Below are positions 1 through 8,704 of a stretch of 64,000 nt of DNA, piece after piece (positions within the stretch are counted from its first letter, which is position 1; each line of letters starts with the position of its first letter). The DNA is from Pseudomonas tumuqii. GTDB taxonomy: Bacteria > Pseudomonadota > Gammaproteobacteria > Pseudomonadales > Pseudomonadaceae. A program made the position numbers and the translations under genes. The notes beneath the pieces are model-generated. The model was given only the letters and a program-made list of their open reading frames with translations. It was not told the DNA's origin and searched no databases. Where the stretch lies: assembly GCF_013184545.1 (NCBI RefSeq), contig NZ_JAAOJA010000013.1, positions 62,001 through 126,000 of the forward strand, written 5' to 3'.

Positions 1-23
1 TTCTGCTCTTGAGTGAGCGGCAT
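1..23 (-). CDS. yhbY: YhbY-family RNA-binding protein, N-terminal fragment
   Basis: The complement of the first 23 bases reads ATG followed by codons for Pro-Leu-Thr-Gln-Glu-Gln, the usual N-terminus of Pseudomonas YhbY, a CRS1-YhbY domain protein that binds ribosomal RNA precursors during 50S assembly. The remainder lies outside the window. It is divergent from rlmE, which is the usual arrangement in Pseudomonas. Only seven residues are visible, so the call rests on these residues and on synteny. Confidence 0.7.
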
Positions 24-126
24 AATCTGATTCCTGCATTTAATCTGGTAAAAAACGGCGATCAGTTTACCCGAGCGCCTTGGTTGACGCCCAGATATTC
101 ATGCTCTGCACAATTCGAGGTATTGC

Positions 127-750
127 GTGGCCCGTTCCAAGACCAGTCAAGGTTGGCTGAAAGAGCATTTCAACGACCCCTACGTCAAAATGGCGCAAAA
201 GGATGGCTATCGTTCGCGCGCCAGTTACAAGCTGCTGGAAATTCAGGAAAAGGATCGGATTCTGCGGCCGGGTATCACGGTGGTCGATCTGGGGGCTGCG
301 CCAGGTGGCTGGTCGCAGGTTACCAGCCGCTTGATCGGCGACAAGGGAACCCTGATCGCCTCCGATATTCTGGAGATGGACAGCATTCCCGATGTCACCT
401 TCATTCAGGGTGACTTTACCGACGATGCGGTGTTTGCGCAGATCCTCGAGGCGATTGGCGGTAATCCGGTAGACCTTGTGATTTCCGATATGGCCCCCAA
501 TATGAGTGGAGTAAGGGCTGCCGATCAGGCGCGCGCCATGTACCTGTGCGAATTGGCCCTGGACTTGGCCGGGCGCGTGCTGCGTCCGGGAGGCGATTTC
601 CTGATCAAGATCTTCCAGGGCGAAGGCTTCGATCTTTACCACAAGCAGGTGCGCGAGATGTTCGACAAGGTGCAGATGCGCAAACCCTTGTCCTCGCGTG
701 ATCGCTCGCGCGAGCAATACATGCTCGGGCGCAGCTTTCGTGGCGGCTAG
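127..750 (+). CDS. rlmE: 23S rRNA (uridine-2'-O)-methyltransferase RlmE (FtsJ/RrmJ)
   Basis: RlmE uses S-adenosylmethionine to methylate the 2'-OH of U2552 in the A-loop of 23S rRNA on the assembling 50S subunit. The 207-residue length is normal. The SAM-binding motif I (VDLGAAPGGW, residues 53-62) is present, as is the K-D-K-E catalytic tetrad at K35, D121, K161 and E196. The start is GTG at 127, which gives the family N-terminus MARSKTS. It stands divergent from yhbY and is followed by ftsH after a 187-bp gap, an order found across Pseudomonas and in E. coli. Confidence 0.96.
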   Translation: MARSKTSQGWLKEHFNDPYVKMAQKDGYRSRASYKLLEIQEKDRILRPGITVVDLGAAPGGWSQVTSRLIGDKGTLIASDILEMDSIPDVTFIQGDFTDDAVFAQILEAIGGNPVDLVISDMAPNMSGVRAADQARAMYLCELALDLAGRVLRPGGDFLIKIFQGEGFDLYHKQVREMFDKVQMRKPLSSRDRSREQYMLGRSFRGG

Positions 751-937
751 AGGCATGCAACCAAGGGCTGGCGTGCCAGTCTTATGTGATAGGGAGGCTG
801 CGGCATAGGGCGCCCAAATAAAGGGTTACAGACGGCGCCTGCCAGGTGCGGGCGTTGTGTAGTAAGTTAGATCGGTACATAACTGGTCGTCATGCGAAGT
901 GCGCTTCGGCACGGGGCCTGCTTCAGAGGGTAGCTAA

Positions 938-2854
<1,917 letters not shown>

Positions 2855-2862
2855 GGATCACG

Positions 2863-3714
2863 ATGTCTGTAATGCACCATCTGAACCGGCTGCCTTGTGG
2901 CAGCCGGTTTCTTGATTTAACCCATCCGCAGGTGATGGGAATCTTGAATGTCACTCCCGATTCCTTTTCCGATGGCGGCCGTTTCGGCCAGCGCGACGCG
3001 GCCTTGCGCCATGCCGAAGCGATGTGGCAGGCCGGTGCCAGCCTGATCGATGTCGGTGGTGAGTCCACGCGTCCCGGGGCGCGAGCGGTGTCGCCGGTTG
3101 AGGAGTTGGAGCGTGTGGCGCCAATTGTCGAGGCCATCGCTGCCGAGCTGGATGTGATCATCTCGGTGGATACCTCGACGCCCGCGGTGATGCGTGAAGC
3201 TGCGCGTCTCGGCGCCGGCCTGATCAACGATGTGCGCTCGTTGCAGCGTGACGGTGCGCTGGATGCGGCGGCCGATAGCGGTTTGCCGGTGTGCCTGATG
3301 CATATGCGGGGTGAGCCGACCACCATGCAGTTAAGTCCTCAATACGCCGATGTGCTGGTCGAGGTGCGCGACTTTCTGGTCGAGCGCATGGCGGCATGTA
3401 CGGCCGCGGGGATTGCGCTGGAGCGGCTGATTCTCGATCCGGGCTTTGGCTTCGCCAAGACCCAGGAGCACAATCTGAGGTTGTTCAAGCATCTGCAGTC
3501 GTTGCATGAGTTGGGGCGGCCGCTGCTGGTCGGTGTCTCGCGCAAGAGCATGATCGGGCGGGCGCTGAATCGCGAGGTTGGCGAGCGTCTATCTGGCAGC
3601 CTGGCCCTGGCGGCCTTGGCAATCACTAAGGGCGCGCACATCCTGCGGGTACATGACGTGCCTGAGACGGTTGATGTGGTGCGTATGCTGGCTGCAGTCG
3701 AAGCGGCCGAATAA
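2863..3714 (+). CDS. folP: dihydropteroate synthase
   Basis: FolP joins 6-hydroxymethyl-7,8-dihydropterin diphosphate to p-aminobenzoate in folate synthesis and is the sulfonamide target. The TIM-barrel signatures are present: VMGILNVTPDSFSDGG near residue 25, GGESTRPGA, the DPGFGFAKT loop and the SRKSMIG segment close to the C-terminus. Its 283 residues are typical. ATG at 2863 is preferred because it lies downstream of AAGGA; ATG at 2872 is also possible. It is in an operon between ftsH and glmM. A perfect hairpin covers codons 8-16 and is described separately. folK, which makes its substrate, is about 27 kb away. Confidence 0.96.
   Translation: MSVMHHLNRLPCGSRFLDLTHPQVMGILNVTPDSFSDGGRFGQRDAALRHAEAMWQAGASLIDVGGESTRPGARAVSPVEELERVAPIVEAIAAELDVIISVDTSTPAVMREAARLGAGLINDVRSLQRDGALDAAADSGLPVCLMHMRGEPTTMQLSPQYADVLVEVRDFLVERMAACTAAGIALERLILDPGFGFAKTQEHNLRLFKHLQSLHELGRPLLVGVSRKSMIGRALNREVGERLSGSLALAALAITKGAHILRVHDVPETVDVVRMLAAVEAAE
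2884..2909 (+). promoter_or_regulatory. perfect 11-bp hairpin within the first codons of folP
   Basis: AACCGGCTGCC (2884-2894), loop TTGT, and GGCAGCCGGTT (2899-2909) form a perfect stem followed by TTTCTTGATTT. It begins 30 nt after the ftsH stop. The shape is that of an intrinsic terminator with a modest U-tract, but it lies inside folP coding sequence. It could attenuate read-through from ftsH or restrict folP translation. The fold is seen directly; any function is inference. Confidence 0.45.
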
Positions 3715-3734
3715 GTAATCAAGGAATCCTGGTC

Positions 3735-5072
3735 ATGGCTAGAAAATATTTTGGTACCGACGGTATTCGTGGGCGGGTTGGCGAGTTTCCCATCACCCCG
3801 GATTTCATGCTCAAGCTTGGCTGGGCGGCTGGCATGGCATTTCGCAAGCAGGGCAAGTGTCGAATTCTGATCGGCAAGGACACGCGGATTTCCGGCTATA
3901 TGTTCGAGTCGGCGCTGGAGGCCGGCTTGTCGGCAGCGGGTGCCGATGTCCTGTTGCTGGGACCGATGCCGACGCCGGCGATCGCCTATCTGACCCGGAC
4001 CTTCCATGCCGAGGCGGGGATTGTCATCAGTGCCTCGCACAACCCGCACCACGACAACGGCATCAAGTTTTTCTCGGGGCAGGGCACCAAGCTGCCTGAC
4101 GAGATCGAGCAGATGATCGAGGAATTGCTCGACGCGCCGATGACCGTGGTCGAGTCGGGGCAGCTGGGCAAGGTCTCGCGGATCAACGATGCGGCGGGGC
4201 GTTATATCGAGTTCTGCAAGAGCAGTGTGCCGAGCAGTACCGATTTCGCCGGGCTGAAGATCGTGGTCGATTGCGCCAACGGTGCGGCCTATAAGGTCGC
4301 GCCAAGCGTGTTCCGCGAGCTTGGTGCCGAGGTTTCGGTGCTCTCGGCTCAGCCTGATGGCCTGAATATCAATGATGACTGTGGCTCGACTCACGTTGAG
4401 GCCTTGCAGGCTGCGGTAGTGGCCCAACAGGCCGATCTGGGTATCGCCTTCGATGGCGATGCGGACCGTGTGCTGATGGTTGACCACACGGGTGCCTTGG
4501 TTGATGGCGATGAGCTGCTGTTCATCATTGCGCGTGATTTGCAGGAGCGCGGCAAGCTGCAAGGTGGTGTGGTCGGCACGCTGATGAGCAATCTCGGCCT
4601 CGAGCTGGCGCTGGCCGATCTGGGGATTCCCTTTGTTCGTGCCAAGGTTGGCGATCGCTACGTGGTTGCCGAGTTGTTGGCGCGCCACTGGCAGATCGGC
4701 GGGGAGAATTCGGGGCATCTGGTGTGCTTTCAGCACACCACGACAGGCGATGCGATCATCGCGGCGCTCCAGGTGTTGCTGGCGCTCAGGCGTCGTGGGC
4801 AGAGCCTGGCCGAGGCGCGCCAGGGGGTGCGCAAGTGTCCGCAGGTGTTGGTCAACGTGCGTTTTGCCGGCGGTGTCGACCCGCTCGAGCATCCTGCGGT
4901 GCAGAATGCCAGCGCACGGGTGACCGAGAAAATGGCGGGCCGTGGGCGCGTTCTGCTGCGCAAGTCCGGTACCGAACCGTTGGTGCGGGTAATGGTCGAG
5001 GGCGATGATGAGGCCCAGGTGCGCGGCTATGCCGATGAATTGGCTAAGGTTGTTGCTGAAGTCTGTGTTTGA
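3735..5072 (+). CDS. glmM: phosphoglucosamine mutase GlmM
   Basis: GlmM converts glucosamine-6-phosphate to glucosamine-1-phosphate, which feeds UDP-GlcNAc, peptidoglycan and LPS synthesis. The phosphoserine loop ISASHNPHHDNG places the catalytic serine at residue 101. The magnesium-binding DGDADR motif lies near residue 240, the sugar-binding GGENSGH near 325, and the phosphate-binding RKSGTEPLVR close to the end. The 445-residue length is standard. It starts 20 bp after folP with a good Shine-Dalgarno (AAGGA) and precedes tpiA, as in most pseudomonads. Confidence 0.97.
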   Translation: MARKYFGTDGIRGRVGEFPITPDFMLKLGWAAGMAFRKQGKCRILIGKDTRISGYMFESALEAGLSAAGADVLLLGPMPTPAIAYLTRTFHAEAGIVISASHNPHHDNGIKFFSGQGTKLPDEIEQMIEELLDAPMTVVESGQLGKVSRINDAAGRYIEFCKSSVPSSTDFAGLKIVVDCANGAAYKVAPSVFRELGAEVSVLSAQPDGLNINDDCGSTHVEALQAAVVAQQADLGIAFDGDADRVLMVDHTGALVDGDELLFIIARDLQERGKLQGGVVGTLMSNLGLELALADLGIPFVRAKVGDRYVVAELLARHWQIGGENSGHLVCFQHTTTGDAIIAALQVLLALRRRGQSLAEARQGVRKCPQVLVNVRFAGGVDPLEHPAVQNASARVTEKMAGRGRVLLRKSGTEPLVRVMVEGDDEAQVRGYADELAKVVAEVCV

Positions 5073-5135
5073 TCGCTTGCCAGTCCCGGTGCCGTTGGGT
5101 AACATCTGCGCCCTCTTTGACCGATGAGGTAAAGC

Positions 5136-5891
5136 ATGCGTCGCCCCTTGGTAGCTGGTAACTGGAAAATGCACGGTACCCGCGCCAGCGTCGCAGAGCT
5201 GATCAACGGTTTGCGCCAGCAGGTGTTGCCTGCTGATGTCGAGATTGCGGTCTTTCCATCCTGTCTGCACATCGCTCAGGTTCTGGACGGTGTAGCAGAT
5301 AAGGCTGTGACGGTCGGTGCGCAAAATTGTGCAGTCGATCCCGGGCAAGGTGCTCTGACCGGCGAGGTTGCTGCTAGTCAGTTGCAGGATGCAGGCTGCG
5401 TTCTGGTATTGGTCGGTCATTCGGAGCGGCGTTTGCTGCTTGGTGAGACCGATGTCGAGGTGGCGCGCAAGTTTGCTGCTGCGCAGTCTTGTGGTTTGAC
5501 TCCGTTGTTGTGTGTGGGTGAGACCCTCGAGCAGCGTGAGGCGGGCAAGACCCTGGAAGTGGTCGGGGCGCAGTTGGCCAGTGTGGTCGACGCGCTGGGT
5601 ATCGAGGCCTTTGCTCGGGCAGTGGTTGCCTATGAACCGGTCTGGGCTATTGGTTCGGGTTTGACGGCGTCACCCGAGCAGGCGCAGCAGGTGCACGCCG
5701 CTATTCGTGCGCAACTGGTCGCGCACAGTGCTGAAGTGGCCTGTGCGGTAAGAATTCTATATGGCGGCAGCGTGAAGGCCGCCAATGCAGCCGAGTTGTT
5801 CGGTATGCCGGATATCGATGGGGGGCTCGTTGGTGGGGCTTCTCTGAATGCGGATGAGTTCGGCGCGATTTGTCGCGCCGCAGGAAGCTGA
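5136..5891 (+). CDS. tpiA: triosephosphate isomerase
   Basis: TpiA interconverts dihydroxyacetone phosphate and glyceraldehyde-3-phosphate in the cytoplasm. Substrate-binding N9 and K11 (GNWKMHG), catalytic H95 (GHSERR) and catalytic E167 (AYEPVWAIG) are all in place, and the phosphate loop GGSVKAAN is visible near residue 210. At 251 residues it has the normal length. The start at 5136 is preceded by GAGGTAAAG. The stop is only 4 bp before secG, so the two genes are probably co-translated. Confidence 0.97.
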   Translation: MRRPLVAGNWKMHGTRASVAELINGLRQQVLPADVEIAVFPSCLHIAQVLDGVADKAVTVGAQNCAVDPGQGALTGEVAASQLQDAGCVLVLVGHSERRLLLGETDVEVARKFAAAQSCGLTPLLCVGETLEQREAGKTLEVVGAQLASVVDALGIEAFARAVVAYEPVWAIGSGLTASPEQAQQVHAAIRAQLVAHSAEVACAVRILYGGSVKAANAAELFGMPDIDGGLVGGASLNADEFGAICRAAGS

Positions 5892-5895
5892 CAAG

Positions 5896-6276
5896 ATGCT
5901 GGAAACAGTCGTAGTAGTTTTTCATCTGCTGGGTGCGATCGGTGTGGTTGCGCTGGTTTTGTTGCAGCAGGGCAAGGGTGCGGATGCAGGTGCGTCTTTT
6001 GGTTCCGGTGCTTCAGCTACCGTATTCGGTAGCCAAGGTTCCTCTACCTTTTTGAGTCGCGTTACTGCTATACTCGCCACCGCTTTTTTCTTAACTAGCT
6101 TGGGCTTAGCGTTCTTTGCTAAAGAAAAGGCTGATGCGCTGACTCAGGTTGGTTTGCCTGATCCGGCGGTGTTGGAAGTACAGCAGGCCAAGCCCGCTGT
6201 TGAAGATGTACCCGTGCTCGAAGAGCAAAAGCCGGCTGATGAAGCGGTTGATGTACCTCAGGCTCCAGAGCAGTAA
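5896..6276 (+). CDS. secG: preprotein translocase subunit SecG
   Basis: SecG is the small SecYEG subunit that assists SecA-driven protein export. The 126-residue product begins MLETVVVVFHLLGAIGVV and has two hydrophobic segments (about residues 3-22 and 53-73) separated by the conserved glycine-rich cytoplasmic loop GASFGSGASATVFGSQG. A Glu/Pro/Val-rich tail follows, which is long but usual in Pseudomonas. The ATG at 5896 is chosen over an upstream in-frame start inside tpiA because it gives the family N-terminus. tRNA-Leu lies 25 bp downstream, as in other pseudomonads. Confidence 0.95.
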   Translation: MLETVVVVFHLLGAIGVVALVLLQQGKGADAGASFGSGASATVFGSQGSSTFLSRVTAILATAFFLTSLGLAFFAKEKADALTQVGLPDPAVLEVQQAKPAVEDVPVLEEQKPADEAVDVPQAPEQ

Positions 6277-6301
6277 CAAGCAGTACGCAACAAGTGATTT
6301 T

Positions 6302-6387
6302 GCCGAGGTGGTGGAATTGGTAGACACGCTACCTTGAGGTGGTAGTGGCCATAGGCTGTAGGGGTTCGAGTCCCCTCCTCGGTACCA
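6302..6387 (+). tRNA. leuU: tRNA-Leu(GAG)
   Basis: The 86-nt sequence folds as a class II tRNA. The acceptor stem is GCCGAGG/CCTCGGT with the G1-U72 pair also found in E. coli tRNA-Leu(GAG). The anticodon stem is CTACC/GGTAG with loop TTGAGGT (anticodon GAG), and there is a long variable arm. The T-arm GGTTCGAGTCC, discriminator A and encoded CCA are present. It reads CUC and CUU codons and sits right after secG, a conserved Pseudomonas position. Confidence 0.97.
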
Positions 6388-6397
6388 ATTTACAAGC

Positions 6398-6424
6398 AAG
6401 CCCGCAGTATGCGGGCTTTCTTGT
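6398..6424 (+). terminator. intrinsic terminator after tRNA-Leu
   Basis: AAGCCCGCA (6398-6406), a 3-nt loop and TGCGGGCTT (6410-6418) form a perfect 9-bp stem, followed by TCTTGTT. It lies 10 nt beyond the tRNA CCA end and probably ends the ftsH-folP-glmM-tpiA-secG-tRNA transcription unit. Confidence 0.8.
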
Positions 6425-6438
6425 TGCTGAAGCGTTGG

Positions 6439-6468
6439 TTGACCCTTGTGTGGGTTCGGTCGTATACT
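6439..6468 (+). promoter_or_regulatory. sigma-70 promoter of the initiator tRNA gene
   Basis: TTGACC (6439-6444) and TATACT (6463-6468) are separated by 18 nt, close to the sigma-70 consensus. A G+C-rich discriminator lies between the -10 box and the tRNA start at 6485, which is typical of stringently controlled stable-RNA promoters. Confidence 0.8.
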
Positions 6469-6484
6469 TCGGCCCCAGCTTTGA

Positions 6485-6561
<77 letters not shown>

Positions 6562-6571
6562 GCAGCAGCGG

Positions 6572-6594
6572 AGCCCCTTTTCAGGGGCTTTTTG
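6572..6594 (+). terminator. intrinsic terminator after tRNA-fMet
   Basis: AGCCCCT (6572-6578), loop TTTC and AGGGGCT (6583-6589) are followed by a T-run through 6593. It is a short but classic rho-independent terminator separating tRNA-fMet from rimP. Confidence 0.82.
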
Positions 6595-6690
6595 CTAGCT
6601 GGGAGACAGGTTTGCCGGTCTTTAGAGGTCGGTTGAAGGGATGGGCGTTTCGCCCATTTTTCATTTGCACAGCATGCGCGAGGGGCTCAG

Positions 6691-7149
6691 GTGTCGAGCA
6701 AGCTAGAACAGTTGCAGGCCTTGGTGGCCCCGGTAGTCGAAGCACTCGGCTATGAATGCTGGGGTATCGAGTTCCTGTCGCAAGGGCGGCATTCTTTGCT
6801 GCGAATTTATATCGATCATGCCAATGGCGTTCTCATCGAAGATTGCGAGAAGGTCAGTCGGCAGATCAGTGGTGTCCTCGATGTCGAAGACCCGATCAGC
6901 GCGGAGTACACCCTGGAGGTGTCTTCACCCGGCATGGATCGGCCGCTGTTCACGTTGCAGCAGTTCGCCAGTCATGCCGGCGAGCAGGTGAAAATCAAGC
7001 TGCGTTCGCCTTTCGAGGGGCGCCGCAACTTTCAAGGTCTCCTTCGCGGCGTGGAGGAACAGGACGTGGTGGTGCAGGTGGATGACCATGAGTTCCTGTT
7101 GCCGATCGACATGATCGACAAGGCCAATATTATCCCCAGGTTTGATTGA
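6691..7149 (+). CDS. rimP: ribosome maturation factor RimP
   Basis: RimP helps 30S subunit maturation. The 152-residue product starts at GTG 6691 (downstream of GAGGGG) and contains the family features: an N-terminal alpha/beta domain with GIEFLSQGRHSLLRIYID, the CEKVSRQISGVLDVEDPI segment and VSSPGMDRPL, then an SH3-like C-terminal domain. It is the first gene of the rimP-nusA-infB operon; nusA follows 47 bp later. Confidence 0.95.
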   Translation: MSSKLEQLQALVAPVVEALGYECWGIEFLSQGRHSLLRIYIDHANGVLIEDCEKVSRQISGVLDVEDPISAEYTLEVSSPGMDRPLFTLQQFASHAGEQVKIKLRSPFEGRRNFQGLLRGVEEQDVVVQVDDHEFLLPIDMIDKANIIPRFD

Positions 7150-7196
7150 GACGCGGATCCCGCGGATCCAATGGATTGCGAAAGGCGAGGCGTACG

Positions 7197-8678
7197 ATGA
7201 GCAAAGAAGTACTGCTGGTTGTTGAGTCGGTGTCCAACGAAAAGGGCGTACCGGCTAGCGTTATATTCGAGGCGCTGGAGTTGGCTTTGGCCACTGCCAC
7301 CAAAAAGCGTTTTGAGGACGAAGTCGAGTTGCGTGTGGCGATCAATCGCCAGACTGGCAACTACGAAACTTTCCGTTGCTGGACAGTGGTTGAAGAAGCC
7401 GATTTCGATGACCCGGCTCATCAAGTTACCGTTGATATGCCGCGGGCGATTGAAGCCAATGCGAAAGTCGGTGATGTGCTCGAGGAAAAGATCGACTCCA
7501 TCGAGTTCGGTCGCATTGCTGCGCAAACCGCCAAGCAAGTCATCGTGCAGAAGGTTCGTGAAGCCGAGCGTGCTCAGGTGGTTGAAGCCTACCGTGAGCG
7601 TTTGGGCGAAATCATCTCCGGCACTGTGAAGAAGGTGACTCGCGATAATGTGATCATCGATCTGGGTAACAATGCCGAAGCGTTGCTGGCGCGTGAGGAC
7701 ATCATCTCGCGGGAAACTTTCCGCGTCGGTGCCCGGGTGCGTGCCCTGCTCAAGGAAATCCGTACCGAGAACCGCGGTCCGCAGCTGATCCTCTCGCGTA
7801 CCGCGCCGGAAATGCTGATCGAATTGTTCCGCATCGAGGTGCCGGAGATCGCCGAAGAGCTGATCGAAGTCATGGCCGCTGCCCGCGATCCTGGTTCGCG
7901 CGCCAAACTGGCCGTGCGCTCCAAAGACAAGCGTATCGACCCGCAAGGTGCCTGTATCGGCATGCGTGGGTCGCGCGTGCAAGCAGTCTCCGGCGAGTTG
8001 GCCGGCGAACGTGTGGATATCGTGCTGTGGGATGACAATCCCGCGCAGTTTGTGATCAACGCCATGTCGCCAGCGGAAGTTGCCGCAATCATTGTCGATG
8101 AGGATGCCCATGCCATGGACATCGCCGTCGGCGAAGACAACCTGGCGCAGGCTATTGGCCGTGGTGGTCAGAACGTTCGTTTGGCCAGTCAACTGACTGG
8201 TTGGACGCTGAACGTGATGACCGAGGCGGACATCCAGGCGAAGCAGCAAGCTGAAACCGGCGACATCCTGCAGCACTTCATCGACGAGCTGGAAGTCGAC
8301 GAAGAGCTGGCCCAGGTGCTGGTCGAAGAAGGCTTTACCAGCCTGGAAGAAATCGCTTATGTGCCGATGGAAGAGATGCTCAGCATCGATGGTTTCGATG
8401 AAGAAATTGTCAGCGAGCTACGGGCACGGGCAAAAGATCGCCTGTTGACCAAGGCCATCGCCACAGAAGAAAAACTGGCAGACGCCCACCCGGCCGAAGA
8501 CCTGCTCTCTCTCGAGGGTATGGACAAAGGCTTGGCGCAGGAGCTGGCAGTACGCGGTGTGGTTACCCGCGAAGACCTGGCCGAGCAGTCGATTGACGAC
8601 CTGCTCGACATCGACGGCATCGACGCAGAGCGTGCCGGCAAGCTGATCATGGCCGCCCGAGCCCATTGGTTCGAGTAA
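7197..8678 (+). CDS. nusA: transcription termination/antitermination factor NusA
   Basis: NusA binds RNA polymerase and promotes pausing, hairpin termination and antitermination. The 493-residue product starts at ATG 7197 (MSKEVLLVVESVSNEKG); an in-frame extension upstream lacks family similarity. Domains are an N-terminal RNAP-binding region (1 to about 125), S1 (about 135-200), two KH domains (about 230-345, including KDKRIDPQGACIGMRGSR and AIGRGGQNVRLAS), and two acidic helix-hairpin-helix repeats near 365-425 and 440-493. Length and architecture are normal. Confidence 0.97.
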   Translation: MSKEVLLVVESVSNEKGVPASVIFEALELALATATKKRFEDEVELRVAINRQTGNYETFRCWTVVEEADFDDPAHQVTVDMPRAIEANAKVGDVLEEKIDSIEFGRIAAQTAKQVIVQKVREAERAQVVEAYRERLGEIISGTVKKVTRDNVIIDLGNNAEALLAREDIISRETFRVGARVRALLKEIRTENRGPQLILSRTAPEMLIELFRIEVPEIAEELIEVMAAARDPGSRAKLAVRSKDKRIDPQGACIGMRGSRVQAVSGELAGERVDIVLWDDNPAQFVINAMSPAEVAAIIVDEDAHAMDIAVGEDNLAQAIGRGGQNVRLASQLTGWTLNVMTEADIQAKQQAETGDILQHFIDELEVDEELAQVLVEEGFTSLEEIAYVPMEEMLSIDGFDEEIVSELRARAKDRLLTKAIATEEKLADAHPAEDLLSLEGMDKGLAQELAVRGVVTREDLAEQSIDDLLDIDGIDAERAGKLIMAARAHWFE

Positions 8679-8704
8679 GTTTTACGGCCTGAGGAGAGAA
8701 ATGC

